Notes: generated by a model not told the origin, from the letters alone. 64,000 bases of DNA from Phyllobacterium bourgognense (GCF_003337575.1 NZ_QPJM01000004.1:248001-312000); one strand, 5' to 3'; positions 10,243 through 20,675 are shown, numbered from the stretch's first letter. Numbers and translations: made by a program.

Positions 10243-11902
10243 TTGCAACCTCGCTATAGAGCGCATCCTTGAACGGTGCCGCGCCCACGCGCCGGTAGGT
10301 GGCAAGGAAGGTCTCTTCCTTGTCGGTTCGGATTTCGAGATAACGGTCGACGATTGTCTCGATTGCATCGACGATTTCTTCCGAGGAAAAGCCGCGGCCG
10401 GTGATGTCACCGATCGTGCAAATCTCGTCGCCCGAGCCACCGAGGGAGATCTGATAGAGCTCTTCACCTTTCTTCTCGACGCCGAGAATGCCGATGTGGC
10501 CGACATGATGATGACCGCAGGCATTGATGCATCCGGAAATCTTCAGCTTGAGTTCGCCGATATCTGCCTGACGCTCCGGATTGCCGAAGCGTTCGGAAAT
10601 GCGCTGCGCGACGGGGATTGAACGCGCCGTCGCCAGAGCACAATAGTCGAGACCCGGGCAGGAGATGATATCTGTAATCAGGCCGGCATTGGCCGTTGCC
10701 AGACCATCCGTCAAAAGCAGATCGTAAACGATGCGCAGATCGGCAATTGCCACATGCGGCAGAACAAGGTTCTGCTCGTGACTGACGCGGATCTCGTCAT
10801 AGGAGAATTTCTCGGCGATATCGGCAACCAGATCCATCTGCGCGTCGGTGGCATCGCCCGGAATACCGCCGATTGGCTTCAGCGAAATGGTCACGACGCC
10901 GTAATCGGGGTTCTTGTGCGGCGTCACGTTCTGGTCGACCCAGGCGGAGAATGCATGATCCGCCTTGCGCGCGGCCGCAAGCCCGGACCAGCCTTCTGGG
11001 CGCTGGACCAAATTTGGCGGCGCAAAGTAGGTGTCGATGGCATCGACGTCCTGCTGCGGCAGTTTGAGATCGGTTTCCTTGATCGCCTGCCATTCGGCCT
11101 CGATCTGGCGGGTGATTTCTTCGGTCCCGGTCTCATGCACGAGGATCTTGATACGCGCCTTGTACTTGTTATCCCGACGTCCACTAAGGTTGTAAACGCG
11201 CACGATGGCTGTCGTGTAGGTCAGCAAATCCTCGACGGGCAGGAAATCGCGGATTTTCTTGGCGACCATCGGCGTGCGGCCCTGGCCACCGCCGACATAA
11301 ACGGCAAATCCGAGTTCACCGGCTTCGTTCTTCTTCAGATGCAGACCGATATCGTGAACCTGGATCGCAGCGCGATCGCGGTCAGCGCCGGTCACGGCGA
11401 TCTTGAATTTCCGCGGCAGATAGGAGAATTCCGGGTGCATCGACGACCACTGGCGAAGGATCTCGGCGTAGGGACGAGGATCCCCGACCTCATCGGCGGC
11501 GGCGCCGGCAAAATGATCGGCGGTCACGTTGCGAATGCAGTTGCCCGAGGTCTGCAGCGCATGCATTTCCACCGAGGCGAGCTCGTCGAGAACTGCTGGA
11601 ATATCCTTGAGCGCAGGCCAATTGTACTGGATGTTCTGGCGCGTGGTGAAGTGGCCATAGCCGCGATCATAGTGTCGGGCGATATGGGCGAGCTTGTGCA
11701 TCTGGCGGCTGGACAGCGTGCCATAAGGAACCGCGACACGCAGCATATACGCGTGCAACTGTAGATAGACGCCATTCATCAGCCGCAGCGGCCGGAACTG
11801 CTCTTCCGTCAGCTCGCCGGAAAGACGGCGCTCCACCTGATCCTTGAACTGTTCAACGCGAGCGGAGACGAACGCGTGATCAAACTCATCATAACGATAC
11901 AT
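10232..11902 (-). CDS. cysI: Assimilatory sulfite (nitrite/sulfite) reductase haemoprotein
   Basis: 556 residues, the size of ferredoxin-dependent or CysI-type sirohaem enzymes. It reduces sulfite to sulfide with six electrons. The sirohaem/[4Fe-4S] ligands appear as CPGLDYCALATARS and SGCINACGHHHVGHIG (C-x5-C ... C-x3-C) at about residues 430-480. TSGNCIRNVTADHFAG near residue 120 is the conserved substrate-side segment. No CysJ flavoprotein gene is nearby, while a ferredoxin and its reductase are, so a ferredoxin donor is likely. Confidence 0.93.
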   Translation of the reverse strand: MYRYDEFDHAFVSARVEQFKDQVERRLSGELTEEQFRPLRLMNGVYLQLHAYMLRVAVPYGTLSSRQMHKLAHIARHYDRGYGHFTTRQNIQYNWPALKDIPAVLDELASVEMHALQTSGNCIRNVTADHFAGAAADEVGDPRPYAEILRQWSSMHPEFSYLPRKFKIAVTGADRDRAAIQVHDIGLHLKKNEAGELGFAVYVGGGQGRTPMVAKKIRDFLPVEDLLTYTTAIVRVYNLSGRRDNKYKARIKILVHETGTEEITRQIEAEWQAIKETDLKLPQQDVDAIDTYFAPPNLVQRPEGWSGLAAARKADHAFSAWVDQNVTPHKNPDYGVVTISLKPIGGIPGDATDAQMDLVADIAEKFSYDEIRVSHEQNLVLPHVAIADLRIVYDLLLTDGLATANAGLITDIISCPGLDYCALATARSIPVAQRISERFGNPERQADIGELKLKISGCINACGHHHVGHIGILGVEKKGEELYQISLGGSGDEICTIGDITGRGFSSEEIVDAIETIVDRYLEIRTDKEETFLATYRRVGAAPFKDALYSEVANAA

Positions 11903-11920
11903 ACTGCGGTCTTTCGAGTT

Positions 11921-12229
11921 TCAAGCAGCTTTAGGCTTTTCAGCCTGTTTGCCGAGGTCGAGGCGAATAGTGGGTCCGAGCTGACGGATGCGCTCACGCA
12001 GGCGGACCGGATATAGATCTGTGCCGCGCTCTTCGACGTCGATGACATTCACGTCGATGACGAGGTTGGACTTGATGGCGGACTTGCCGGCTTCTTCCAG
12101 CGCACTGACGGCTTCCGCGTGACGCGCGATCAACGCTCCATCGATATGCTCCAGCCACTCGCCATTGGCGCCGAGCCATACAACTTCGCCATCGGTCAGG
12201 CGGTTTGCAGTCAAGACTTTAACGCTCAT
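11921..12229 (-). CDS. DUF2849 family protein
   Basis: 102 residues from the ATG at 12229; AAGGA lies 8 bases upstream, whereas the in-frame ATG at 12238 sits too close to that site. The product (MSVKVLTANRLTDGEVVWL ... LYPVRLRERIRQLGP) matches DUF2849, a small protein found between cysG and cysI in rhizobia. Function unproven; the context indicates sulfur assimilation. Confidence 0.9.
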   Translation of the reverse strand: MSVKVLTANRLTDGEVVWLGANGEWLEHIDGALIARHAEAVSALEEAGKSAIKSNLVIDVNVIDVEERGTDLYPVRLRERIRQLGPTIRLDLGKQAEKPKAA

Positions 12230-12247
12230 GATCTTCATCCTTCGCAG

Positions 12248-13699
12248 TTATGCAGCATTGGGTTCAAGGTGGTGCTGCTCCACGGAATTCTTTGCATTGG
12301 CGGAAAGAGGTTCGGCCTTGTCGATCGCAGCGCCGGCAACCGCGTCGCCGATGATGACCATGACCGGGCCGTCAAGATCGTCGCGCTGTTCCAGCGCCGG
12401 CAAATCATTGAGCGTGCCATGGAACATGCGCCGGTCTGCACGGCCGGCGTTCTCGATAACGGCAACGCCGGTATCGGCATGAAGCCCCGCCTGCATCAGC
12501 CGTTCGGCAACGGAAGCAGCGACGCTACGGCCCATGTAGACGGCGATGGTCGCGCCGGAAATGGCAAGGCGCGCCCAGTCGGGCAGAACTTCGCCCGCCA
12601 TGTCATGACCCGTGGTGAAGACGAGGGAGGATGCGACACCGCGCAGGGTCAGAGGCAGTTGCATATCCGCTGCAGCAGCAAAGGCTGAAGTGATGCCGGG
12701 GACGATCTCGAAGGCAATGCCGGCGTCGCGCAAGGCGGCCATTTCTTCACCTGCACGGCCGTAGACCAAAGGATCACCCGACTTCAGGCGAATGACACGC
12801 TTGCCTGCACGGCCCAGCGTGACGAGCAGATCATTGATTTCGCTCTGGCTCTTGGTGTGGCAACCCTTGCGCTTGCCGACGGAGAGCCGGGTCGCATCGC
12901 GGCGGCCCATGGCAACGACCGCTTCCGGCACCAGCGCGTCATAGACGATAACGTCCGCCTCCATGAGGACGCGGTGCGCGCGCAGTGTCAGAAGGTCTTC
13001 CGCGCCGGGTCCCGCGCCGACAAGCCAGACGTAGCCCTTAGGGGCGGCCTGATCATCGAGAAGACCGGCTGCCGCCTGGTGGGCGCCTGTCAGATCATTG
13101 TTGTAAATCTTGCTGGCGACATCGCCGGAAAAGAACGAGCGCCAGAACAGGCGGCGGGGCAGGCCTTTCCTGACCAGTTTCTCGACCACAGGGCGATAGG
13201 CATTGGCAAGGCGCGCAAGATCGCCGAGTCGCGGCGAGAAGGCGGCGTCGATGCGGGCGCGGATCATCTGCGTCAGCACGGGGCCGGTGCCTTCCGAACC
13301 GATGGCAATGGCGAGCGGTGCGCGATTGACGATGGCGGGCGTGAAGAAATCGCAAAGGTCGGGGCGGTCAACGACGTTGACCGGAATGTGCTGGCGGCGC
13401 GCTTCATCGGCGATCTCCGCATCCTGGTCTTCGTCGCCAGTGGCGACGAAGACCAGCTTTGCGCCGGTCAGTTGCTTGGGAGCAAATTTTGTCGCGATGT
13501 GTTCGTAGCTGCCGTCACGCAGGAAAGCGGCAAGTTCAGGCTCAGGCTCAGCAGCGATTACCCGAATGGTAGCGTTGGTCTGGCCTAAAAGCCGCGCCTT
13601 GTTCAAGGCTTCCTCACCGTTGCCAACAACGACAAGCACTTCATTCCGCACGCGGAAGAAGGCTGGAAAGACGGATAGCTGGCTGGAACGGATAGACAT
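12248..13699 (-). CDS. cysG: Sirohaem synthase CysG (trifunctional)
   Basis: 483 residues from ATG 13699 (an upstream TTG is in frame). The N-terminal ~210 residues are the precorrin-2 dehydrogenase/sirohydrochlorin ferrochelatase part, with a Rossmann segment VLVVVGNGEEALNKARLL. The C-terminal ~270 residues are uroporphyrinogen-III methyltransferase: VWLVGAGPGAEDLLTLRA, RLKSGDPLVYGRAGEE and VVPGITSAFAAAA-like motifs. It makes the sirohaem used by the sulfite reductase encoded two genes downstream and is the first gene of the sulfur train. Confidence 0.95.
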   Translation of the reverse strand: MSIRSSQLSVFPAFFRVRNEVLVVVGNGEEALNKARLLGQTNATIRVIAAEPEPELAAFLRDGSYEHIATKFAPKQLTGAKLVFVATGDEDQDAEIADEARRQHIPVNVVDRPDLCDFFTPAIVNRAPLAIAIGSEGTGPVLTQMIRARIDAAFSPRLGDLARLANAYRPVVEKLVRKGLPRRLFWRSFFSGDVASKIYNNDLTGAHQAAAGLLDDQAAPKGYVWLVGAGPGAEDLLTLRAHRVLMEADVIVYDALVPEAVVAMGRRDATRLSVGKRKGCHTKSQSEINDLLVTLGRAGKRVIRLKSGDPLVYGRAGEEMAALRDAGIAFEIVPGITSAFAAAADMQLPLTLRGVASSLVFTTGHDMAGEVLPDWARLAISGATIAVYMGRSVAASVAERLMQAGLHADTGVAVIENAGRADRRMFHGTLNDLPALEQRDDLDGPVMVIIGDAVAGAAIDKAEPLSANAKNSVEQHHLEPNAA

Positions 13700-14042
13700 A
13701 ATCAAGGGTATCCCGATGGTTCCGGGGATTATCCATGATCCGTCTTCGTTTTATAAGGAACAGAAATGCGCCGATTGTCGCGGGTGAGCATGGAATTTCT
13801 GAAAATGCCGGAACAAGAGGATTCGCATTCCATGGGTTCAAAAGGACGCACGCCCCGCCATCGCCTCTGGAAGGCAAAGCACGACTGCTTCATTTGTCTG
13901 TATCCGCGAGCGTCGATACACGACCAGATTTATCGTGTTAGCAGGCAAATGCAAGTTATTTTTTGTTATTGCCAATGTCGCATCGCGCAACCTTCCTTCG
14001 TCCTCTATAGGAAAGCCGCTGAACGAAGAGGAGATTTATTTC
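13700..14042. other. Divergent intergenic region, cysG / VOC gene
   Basis: 343 bp between two divergent starts. It must hold the promoter of the cys train on the minus strand and of the VOC gene on the plus strand. An AT-rich ccttataaaac tract on the minus strand (about 13749-13759) could be a -10, but I see no convincing -35 or CysB/Cbl-like operator. Short overlapping reading frames here do not look coding. Confidence 0.4.
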
Positions 14043-14438
14043 ATGCGCATGATTTTCGTGAACCTGCCAGTCAAGAAGATAGAGGCTACACGGGCCTTCT
14101 TTGCCGCTTTGGGATTCAGTTTCAATCCCGATTTTTCTGACGACAAAACCGCCTGCATGGTGATCGAGGAGAACATATTCGCCATGCTCATGGAGGAGGA
14201 TCGGTTTCGGGATTTCATCAACAACGATATCAGCGACGCCACCAAGGCACAGGAAGTGCTGATCGCGCTTTCTGCCGGGAGCCGTGCGGAAGTGGACGAC
14301 ATGCTGGCCAAGGCGCTTGGCGCAGGCGGCAAGCCGTGGAAGCCAGTTCAGGATCTCGGTTTCATGTATGGATGCAGCTTCCAGGACATCGATGGTCATG
14401 TTTGGGAAGTCGCGTACATGGACATGTCCGCACAGTAG
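14043..14438 (+). CDS. VOC (glyoxalase/bleomycin-resistance-like) family protein
   Basis: 131 residues from ATG 14043, with AGGAG in a good position; the frame is open upstream but lacks a ribosome-binding site. VOC signatures: FVNLPVKKIEATRAFFAALGF at the N-terminus and GFMYGCSFQDIDGHVWEVAYMD at the C-terminus, the second half of a beta-alpha-beta-beta-beta module ending in a metal-ligand-type Glu. Substrate unknown; related rhizobial proteins are annotated lactoylglutathione lyase-like. Confidence 0.87.
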   Translation: MRMIFVNLPVKKIEATRAFFAALGFSFNPDFSDDKTACMVIEENIFAMLMEEDRFRDFINNDISDATKAQEVLIALSAGSRAEVDDMLAKALGAGGKPWKPVQDLGFMYGCSFQDIDGHVWEVAYMDMSAQ

Positions 14439-14488
14439 GAAGGTCTGCAGCAATCGACCCTCCTCATGCGAGGGCGGCCGATTGCATT

Positions 14489-15187
14489 TTACCAGATACC
14501 GGGGATGAGGTGCGACTTCACCTTGCCGCAATAGGCATCATACCCCGATAGATTTGCTTTCAGATAACGTTCTTCATCAAGCAATCGTATGGCGATGACG
14601 ATGCTCAAGAGGATCGCAACGGGAAGCGCCCAGAGCGAACCAAGCGCCAAAGGCGTTGCCAGAAAAAACATGACTGCGCCCGAGTACATGGGATGACGCA
14701 CCAAAGCGTAAGGGCCGCTGGAGATAACGTTCTGCCCGGATTTCACCTCGATGATACTCGACGCGTGTCCATTTTCGCGTAAGGCCAGAAACATGATCCA
14801 GAATCCGACGACGACAAGGATGTCAGCCAAGATGACGAGCCAAACCGGCAAGGGTAGTCCGGTAAAGTGGCGCTCTATTCCCGGTACAATGTACATCAGG
14901 AGGCCAACCACGCTGGCCGCGCCCTGAATCCATTTCTGCGAAGTTTCACGTTCGGCGCCCGCACCGGCTTTCTGCCGGCTGGCAACAAGCGCCGGATCAT
15001 GCTTGAGAAAATAGAATGTCAGCCAGAACATGCATAGCGTGAAGACAACCAGATAAAGCCACCCCTGCCAGAAGCTTAAGGACCAGGCGGGAACATGCAC
15101 CAGGAGCACCAATACCACCAAGGCCTTGATGCATCCCCCGATTGCCGTTTTGCGCAGTTTTTCGAGGTCAAATTGTTGCGTCGCCAT
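14489..15187 (-). CDS. Isoprenylcysteine carboxyl methyltransferase family membrane protein
   Basis: 232 residues from ATG 15187, preceded by AAGGAG. Several hydrophobic helices are followed by the ICMT/PEMT signature: GPYALVRHPMYSGAVMFFLATPLALGS, then LLDEERYLKANLSGYDAYCGKV. Members are SAM-dependent membrane methyltransferases of phospholipids, isoprenoids or other small molecules; the substrate here is unknown. It lies 11 bp downstream of yraN and on the same strand, though functionally unrelated. Confidence 0.87.
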   Translation of the reverse strand: MATQQFDLEKLRKTAIGGCIKALVVLVLLVHVPAWSLSFWQGWLYLVVFTLCMFWLTFYFLKHDPALVASRQKAGAGAERETSQKWIQGAASVVGLLMYIVPGIERHFTGLPLPVWLVILADILVVVGFWIMFLALRENGHASSIIEVKSGQNVISSGPYALVRHPMYSGAVMFFLATPLALGSLWALPVAILLSIVIAIRLLDEERYLKANLSGYDAYCGKVKSHLIPGIW

Positions 15188-15198
15188 GCTATTTCTCC

Positions 15199-15564
15199 TT
15201 AGCTCGTAAACACCGCAGGCACGTGCACTGGCCAGCGCCATGGCAGGATAGCAACAAGATCGAAACGAAGAGAGAGGCGGGAATGGTCTGGTTGGCGCGC
15301 GAGCCACAGATCGGCAGCGGCTTCGATACGGCGCATGGTCAGAACGTTGACCGAATCCATCGCCTGCTCAAGTGTTGTTCGAGCCTTGACCTCGACGATG
15401 AGCACGACATCCTTACGCCGCGCGATCAGGTCGATCTCTCCGAGTTTCGTGCGATAGCGGCGGCCGATAATGCGATAACCCTTCAGCATCAGGGCAAGTG
15501 CAGCAAGGCGCTCGGCGGAATGGCCGCGACGGTAGGCCTTGTGGCGCTTGCCGGACCCTGTCAT
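15199..15564 (-). CDS. YraN family (UPF0102) endonuclease-like protein
   Basis: 121 residues. [39 protein letters not shown] shows the E-x(n)-D-x(n)-ExK arrangement of restriction-endonuclease-like folds that defines UPF0102. It overlaps the rsmI stop in ATGA, a neighbourhood conserved across proteobacteria. The physiological role is uncertain (DNA-processing or recombination-linked in some bacteria). Confidence 0.9.
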   Translation of the reverse strand: MTGSGKRHKAYRRGHSAERLAALALMLKGYRIIGRRYRTKLGEIDLIARRKDVVLIVEVKARTTLEQAMDSVNVLTMRRIEAAADLWLARQPDHSRLSLRFDLVAILPWRWPVHVPAVFTS

Positions 15565-16460
15565 TTCATCGCCAGCAGCCGCTGATACAGCTCGCCTTTC
15601 GGTCGTCCGGTCATGCGCGAGGCCTCACCAGCAGCCTTGGCGGGAGACATTTCAAGGCTGAGTGCACGCAACAGCGCGTCGATATCATCGTCGCTTCGAG
15701 GCACGTGCTCATCTTCGGGGGGAGGAGCGATGACCAGCACTACCTCACCCCTTATCCGATCTTCACCGTCGTATTCCGCTGCCAGCTCCTTGAGTGGCAG
15801 GGTGACTATCGTCTCGTAGGTCTTGGTCAGCTCACGGCACAGCGAGGCCTGCCGCTCCGGGCCGAACACCTCGACCATGTCGGTCAGGGTCGCCGCTGCG
15901 CGATTGGGCGATTCAAAGAACACCAGTGTCGCATCGAGCGACTTCAATTGTTCAAGCTTGGCGCGGCGTTGGCCCTGTTTGGACGAAAGGAAGCCGGCAA
16001 AATGAAAGGCATCCTTGAACAGACCAGACGCCGTGAGCGCCGCCAGAACCGAGGATGCGCCCGGGATCGGTACGACGCGAATGCCTGCTGCCTTGGCTTC
16101 CGGCACCAGACGCCCGCCCGGATCGGAGACTAGCGGCGTGCCCGCATCGGAAATCAAAGCCACGCTTTTACCCGCCAGCAGCGCTTCGATCAGCTTGGGT
16201 CCCGCCATATCCGCATTGTGTTCGTGATAGGCATAGGGACGCCGCGAAATGCCATATCTATCGAGCAAAACGCGGCTGACGCGCGTGTCCTCGCAAGCGA
16301 TGACATCCGCAGCGGCCAAGGTTTCGATCCCGCGAATGGTCATATCGCCGAGATTGCCGATCGGTGTCGCCACGATATAAAGCGCCGGCTCCAGCGGCCG
16401 GGCGCGGAACGACGCGCTGCCAATCTGATAGTCCCGCCCTTTTGCTTCCCCTTCGGACAA
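15561..16460 (-). CDS. rsmI: 16S rRNA (cytidine(1402)-2'-O)-methyltransferase RsmI
   Basis: 299 residues. RsmI methylates the ribose of C1402 in the decoding centre. Tetrapyrrole-methylase-fold motifs are clear: [19 protein letters not shown] near residue 25, [34 protein letters not shown] near residue 103 and [19 protein letters not shown]. It is ATGA-coupled to yraN and 9 bp from hemW. Confidence 0.96.
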   Translation of the reverse strand: MSEGEAKGRDYQIGSASFRARPLEPALYIVATPIGNLGDMTIRGIETLAAADVIACEDTRVSRVLLDRYGISRRPYAYHEHNADMAGPKLIEALLAGKSVALISDAGTPLVSDPGGRLVPEAKAAGIRVVPIPGASSVLAALTASGLFKDAFHFAGFLSSKQGQRRAKLEQLKSLDATLVFFESPNRAAATLTDMVEVFGPERQASLCRELTKTYETIVTLPLKELAAEYDGEDRIRGEVVLVIAPPPEDEHVPRSDDDIDALLRALSLEMSPAKAAGEASRMTGRPKGELYQRLLAMK

Positions 16461-16469
16461 GTATCTTCC

Positions 16470-17633
16470 TTAAGCTGCGAGATCAGCGATGACCGCATTG
16501 AGCACGATTGCACCTTCGGACGTCGTGCGGATGCGGCTATTGCCGATATATTCGATGAGGCCCTGTTCGGCCAAGGAAATCACACGGCTTTCCTTGACGC
16601 TGTGTCCGGTCAGGCGTTCGTAACGGGAAAGGTCGATACCCTCGACGAGACGCAATCCCATCAGCAGGAATTCATCGCCCTCCTGTTCACGCGTCAGCAA
16701 TTCTTCTTCAACCACTCCGTGACCGATAGCTTCGACCTTCTGCGCCCAGGTTTCCGGGTGACGTTCGGTGATAGTCACGGCTCGCGTGCCGTTCTCGATG
16801 AAGCGGCCATGTGCGCCCGGTCCGATGCCGACATATTCGCCGTACCGCCAATAGACGAGATTGTGCTGCGACTCCGCACCCGGCGCGGCGTGATTGGAAA
16901 TTTCATAGGCGGGCAGGCCATACCGGGCCGTGACCTCTTGCGTCTCCTGATAGAGCATTGCTGCATGATCACCATCCGGCGTCACCAGCTTGCCGGCTTT
17001 CCAGAGGTTATAGAACGGCGTCCCTTCTTCAATGGTCAATTGATAGAGCGACAGATGGTCCGCGGCATAGGAGATAGCCTTCGCCAGTTCGTCGCGCCAT
17101 GCGGCAATCGTCTGGTCGGGCCGCGCATAGATCAGGTCGAACGAGAGCCGGGGAAAAATCTCCCGCGCCAGTTTGATCGCGGCTAGCGCCTCCTCGACAT
17201 TGTGCATCCGGCCGAGGCGACGCAAATCGGGATCGTTGAGGGCCTGAACGCCAAGCGAAACACGATTCACGCCGGCGGCGCGGTAACCCCGGAAACGGTC
17301 GGCTTCAACGCTCGTCGGATTGGCTTCAAGCGTGATCTCGATATCGTCTGGCACATGCCAATTGCGTGAAATCTCGTTGAGAACGGATGCCACGGTTTCC
17401 GGCTGCATCAGCGAGGGTGTGCCACCGCCGAGAAAAATGCTCGAAACCGTGCGCGATCCGGTCCGTTCCCGCATTGTCGCCATTTCGCGTGCGAAGGCTG
17501 CGGCAAAGCGCGGTTGATCAACAGCTTGATGCCTGACATGCGAATTGAAGTCGCAGTACGGGCATTTGGCCATGCAGAACGGCCAATGGACATAGACGCC
17601 GAATCCGGCCTCGCCTCTGTCGGACTGGTTCAT
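16470..17633 (-). CDS. hemW: Radical SAM haem chaperone HemW-like protein
   Basis: 387 residues from ATG 17633, which overlaps the rdgB stop as ATGA; a start at 17648 would sit deeper in rdgB. The radical-SAM cluster motif is [11 protein letters not shown] (CxxxCxxC) near residue 25, followed by [30 protein letters not shown] and the C-terminal winged-helix-like HemN domain follow. These features fit HemW, formerly called HemN-like coproporphyrinogen dehydrogenase, which binds and delivers haem. Rhizobial enzymes of true HemN type differ in the N-terminus. Confidence 0.92.
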   Translation of the reverse strand: MNQSDRGEAGFGVYVHWPFCMAKCPYCDFNSHVRHQAVDQPRFAAAFAREMATMRERTGSRTVSSIFLGGGTPSLMQPETVASVLNEISRNWHVPDDIEITLEANPTSVEADRFRGYRAAGVNRVSLGVQALNDPDLRRLGRMHNVEEALAAIKLAREIFPRLSFDLIYARPDQTIAAWRDELAKAISYAADHLSLYQLTIEEGTPFYNLWKAGKLVTPDGDHAAMLYQETQEVTARYGLPAYEISNHAAPGAESQHNLVYWRYGEYVGIGPGAHGRFIENGTRAVTITERHPETWAQKVEAIGHGVVEEELLTREQEGDEFLLMGLRLVEGIDLSRYERLTGHSVKESRVISLAEQGLIEYIGNSRIRTTSEGAIVLNAVIADLAA

Positions 17634-18277
17634 CCCAAGTCCAGACAATCTTTGGCAAAATGCTGGAAGGCGCGCGCGCGATGCGACAGCGCGTCCTTGT
17701 CGCCAGGCTTCCAGCCATGCTTTTGTTCCGCCGTCATTTCGCCGAACGTCACGTCGTGGCCTTCCGGTTTGAACACCGGATCGAAGCCGAAACCCGCGGT
17801 ACCGCGCGGCGGCCAGACAAGCTCGCCTTCCACCTCGCCGCGATAGTAATTGGCTTCACCATCCGGCCATGCAAGGCAAATGACCGAAACGAAACGGCCG
17901 CTGCGTTTTTCAGGCGCATTAGCGCCCGCTTGCTGCAGTTCGGCTTCAACCTTTTGCATGCCATGGGCAAAGTCGCGCTTGCCATCGGGCAATTGCGCCC
18001 AATTGGCCGTATAGACACCCGGTTTGCCGCCCAGCGCGTCAACGCAAAGGCCGGAATCATCGGAAAGCGCCACAAGACCGGTCGCCTTGGCGGCGGCGAA
18101 GGCTTTGATATAGGCGTTCTCTTCAAAAGTCGTGCCGGTTTCATCCGGTTCGGGCAGACCGATATCCTTTGCCGAGACTACTTCAAAGCCGAACGGACCG
18201 AGCAGGTCGATCATTTCCTTGATCTTGCCCTGGTTGTGACTGGCGACAAGCAGCTTGCCTTTTTCGAGTGTCTTCAT
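17630..18277 (-). CDS. rdgB: Non-canonical purine NTP pyrophosphatase RdgB
   Basis: 215 residues from ATG 18277, whose ATGA overlaps the stop of the upstream VOC gene. It hydrolyses dITP, XTP and ITP to the monophosphates, keeping them out of nucleic acids. Motifs: [15 protein letters not shown] at the N-terminus (SxNxxK), [31 protein letters not shown] near residue 75, and a C-terminal ALSHRARAF signature. It sits in the rph-VOC-rdgB-hemW-rsmI run conserved in rhizobia. Confidence 0.96.
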   Translation of the reverse strand: MKTLEKGKLLVASHNQGKIKEMIDLLGPFGFEVVSAKDIGLPEPDETGTTFEENAYIKAFAAAKATGLVALSDDSGLCVDALGGKPGVYTANWAQLPDGKRDFAHGMQKVEAELQQAGANAPEKRSGRFVSVICLAWPDGEANYYRGEVEGELVWPPRGTAGFGFDPVFKPEGHDVTFGEMTAEQKHGWKPGDKDALSHRARAFQHFAKDCLDLG

Positions 18278-18681
18278 TTCAAATTCCATAATTTCGGTTC
18301 GGCAAATTCGATCGAGTTGCCCGACGGATCGCGGAAATACAGCGAGTGCGCACCATTCGGCCAGTCGAATTCGCTTTCGATGGCAACGCCATGCGCTTCA
18401 AGATGGGATTTCCATCCGGCGATTTCATCCCGGGTCGCGCGAAAGCAGACATGACCCGGACCCGTGGCACCATGCGAGGGTATCGGCAAACCACCTTTCG
18501 GGCGTTCCTTCAGTTTTTCCACGTCAAACAGGATCAGCACGCCGGCACCACAGCGGAAGAACACGGATTCTTCGCCCGCCCGCAGGATGCATTCAAGCCC
18601 GAGCACATCGCCGTAGAATCGCGCAGCCGTTTCGACATCGGTCACATAAAGCGCTGTTTCCAATATTCCCGAGGGCTGCAT
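18274..18681 (-). CDS. VOC family protein (glyoxalase-like)
   Basis: 135 residues. [25 protein letters not shown] at the N-terminus and [18 protein letters not shown] at the C-terminus are the paired VOC motifs; His and Glu residues there usually bind a divalent metal. It is ATGA-coupled to rdgB and 12 bp after rph. The substrate is not evident. Confidence 0.9.
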   Translation of the reverse strand: MQPSGILETALYVTDVETAARFYGDVLGLECILRAGEESVFFRCGAGVLILFDVEKLKERPKGGLPIPSHGATGPGHVCFRATRDEIAGWKSHLEAHGVAIESEFDWPNGAHSLYFRDPSGNSIEFAEPKLWNLK

Positions 18682-18693
18682 GGTGAAACCCCG

Positions 18694-19410
18694 TTAGCTG
18701 ACGGCCATTTTCTGCAGGGAAACCAAACGGTTGATGCCGTTGCGGGCAAGACCCATCAGCGACAGCAATTCCTCTTCGGAGAAGGGCTCACCTTCGGCAG
18801 TTCCCTGTACTTCGACGATACCACCCTTGCCGGTCATGACGAAATTGGCGTCTGTCTGCGCGGTCGAGTCCTCGAGATAATCGAGATCGATCACAGGGGT
18901 GCCGTTGGAAATGCCGCAGGAAATGGCCGCGACATGATCCTTCAGTACCTTTTCCACCTTCAGCATCTGGCGCATTTCCATCCAGCGCAGACATTCGTGC
19001 AGCGCAACCCAGCCGCCGGTAATCGCGGCCGTGCGAGTGCCGCCGTCGGCCTGAATGACATCGCAATCGACGGTAATCTGCACTTCGCCAAGCGCCTGCA
19101 GGTCGACGACCGCGCGCAGCGAGCGGGCGATCAGCCGCTGGATTTCCAGCGTGCGTCCGCCCTGCTTGCCGGAGGAAGCTTCGCGGCGCATGCGATCGCC
19201 GGTTGAGCGCGGCAGCATGCCATATTCCGCCGTCACCCAGCCTTTCCCGGTGTTGCGCATCCAGCCCGGCACTTTTTCCTCGAGGCTGGCAGTGCACAAG
19301 ACGTGCGTGTCGCCGAACTTGACCAGGCACGAGCCCTCGGCATGTTTGGAAACGCCGCGCTCAAAGGAAATGGCGCGCATTTCGTCGGGGGCTCGCTTGG
19401 AGTGACGCAT
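18694..19410 (-). CDS. rph: Ribonuclease PH
   Basis: 238 residues, full length. RNase PH is a phosphorolytic 3'-5' exoribonuclease that trims tRNA precursors. [36 protein letters not shown] and [16 protein letters not shown], with [21 protein letters not shown], are all diagnostic. It is divergent from hrcA, from which it is separated by 123 bp holding the hrcA promoter. Confidence 0.97.
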   Translation of the reverse strand: MRHSKRAPDEMRAISFERGVSKHAEGSCLVKFGDTHVLCTASLEEKVPGWMRNTGKGWVTAEYGMLPRSTGDRMRREASSGKQGGRTLEIQRLIARSLRAVVDLQALGEVQITVDCDVIQADGGTRTAAITGGWVALHECLRWMEMRQMLKVEKVLKDHVAAISCGISNGTPVIDLDYLEDSTAQTDANFVMTGKGGIVEVQGTAEGEPFSEEELLSLMGLARNGINRLVSLQKMAVS

Positions 19411-19472
19411 GGATAGACCTCTTGTTGATGTGTTCTGGGCCTTTTAACCGTGATGGGGTGATGAAGCAAAGG

Positions 19473-19503
19473 CTTTGATGATTGCGCAGAGAATGCTTAT
19501 ATC
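19473..19503 (+). promoter_or_regulatory. Candidate promoter of hrcA, heat-shock-like -10
   Basis: CTTTGA (19473-19478), a 17-base spacer, then CTTATATC (19496-19503). The -10 fits the alphaproteobacterial RpoH consensus CyTATnT; the -35 is a weaker match to CTTGAA. It lies about 30 bp before the hrcA ATG. No CIRCE inverted repeat (TTAGCACTC-N9-GAGTGCTAA) is visible between rph and hrcA. Confidence 0.45.
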
Positions 19504-19533
19504 AAGACATAAAGAACGGAAGTACGAGGCACG

Positions 19534-20601
19534 ATGAACAGGACCGTTGTTCCGGACACATTGCAATCGCTCGACCAGCGGTCGCGCGATATTTTCCGGC
19601 GCATCGTAGAGAGTTACCTCGGCGATGGCGAGCCGGTGGGTTCACGCAATCTGTCGCGCATCCTGCCCGTGTCGTTGTCTCCGGCGACGATCCGCAATGT
19701 GATGAGCGATCTCGAGCATCTCGGCCTGGTTTATGCGCCGCATATATCCGCCGGCCGCTTGCCGACCCAGATCGGCCTGCGCTTTTTCGTCGATGCGTTC
19801 ATGGAAGTTGGTGACCTTTCCAAGTCCGAACGCAATTCCATCGAGGCGCAGGTCAGGGCCGGGGAAACGCAGTCCGCCGAAAGCGTGCTGACGCAGGCGA
19901 GCCAGATACTTTCCGGCATGTCGCGCGGGGCGGGGCTGGTCCTCGCGGCAAAGGCGGAAGGTGCGCTCAAGCATATCGAGTTCGTCAGGCTCGAACCGAC
20001 AAGGGCTCTCGCCGTACTGGTCACGCAGAGCGGTGATGTCGAAAACCGTGTGATCGATCTGCCGGTTGGCGTGACGCCATCGCAATTGATCGAAGCCTCG
20101 AATTTCCTCAATGCGCACATTCAAGGTCGCACCATCACCGAGGCGCGGCAGGAAATCGCCCGGCTGAAGGAAGAAACCCAGCAGGCGCTTGACGCCCTCT
20201 CGCAACATCTGGTCGAACAGGGGCTCGCCATCTGGGGCGGCGATGGCGGCGGCCAGCCGGCACGGCTGATCGTGCGCGGGCGGGGCAATCTGCTTGAGTC
20301 CGTCAACGCTGAAGCGGACCTTGATCGCTTGCGGCACCTCTTCGATGATCTCGAGACGAAAGAGGGCACGCTGCAGCTGCTTGATCTGGCGGAAGCCGGG
20401 CCGGGGGTGCGCATCTTCATCGGCTCGGAGAACAAGCTGTTTTCGCTTTCCGGCTCATCGCTGGTTATCGCGCCCTACCGCGATTCTGAACAGCGGATCA
20501 TCGGAGCACTCGGTGTCATTGGCCCGACACGACTGAATTATGCGCGTATCGTACCCATGGTAGATTATACCGCCCAGCTCGTCTCGCGCCTCTTGAGATA
20601 G
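19534..20601 (+). CDS. hrcA: Heat-inducible transcription repressor HrcA
   Basis: 355 residues. HrcA binds CIRCE elements and represses groESL and related heat-shock operons. The N-terminal winged helix shows [31 protein letters not shown] and [30 protein letters not shown]. The C-terminal half has the [22 protein letters not shown] and [24 protein letters not shown] signature. It is followed 74 bp later by grpE in the same direction, a classical pairing. Confidence 0.97.
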   Translation: MNRTVVPDTLQSLDQRSRDIFRRIVESYLGDGEPVGSRNLSRILPVSLSPATIRNVMSDLEHLGLVYAPHISAGRLPTQIGLRFFVDAFMEVGDLSKSERNSIEAQVRAGETQSAESVLTQASQILSGMSRGAGLVLAAKAEGALKHIEFVRLEPTRALAVLVTQSGDVENRVIDLPVGVTPSQLIEASNFLNAHIQGRTITEARQEIARLKEETQQALDALSQHLVEQGLAIWGGDGGGQPARLIVRGRGNLLESVNAEADLDRLRHLFDDLETKEGTLQLLDLAEAGPGVRIFIGSENKLFSLSGSSLVIAPYRDSEQRIIGALGVIGPTRLNYARIVPMVDYTAQLVSRLLR

Positions 20602-20610
20602 TCATTTGCA

Positions 20611-20640
20611 CTTGATTTTTATGGCCTAAACCTCGATATC
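20611..20640 (+). promoter_or_regulatory. Candidate sigma-32-like promoter of grpE
   Basis: CTTGAT (20611-20616) and a CGATATCC-like -10 starting at 20634 after 17 bases lie in the hrcA-grpE gap. The -35 matches RpoH promoters well and the -10 partly. This would let grpE respond to heat independently of hrcA. Confidence 0.4.
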
Positions 20641-20675
20641 CAGCGCAACTTACGAATAATGAATGGACAGGATAC

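Noticed and set aside
19411-19533. CIRCE operator upstream of hrcA
   Set aside because: No inverted TTAGCACTC/GAGTGCTAA half-sites are present in the gap.
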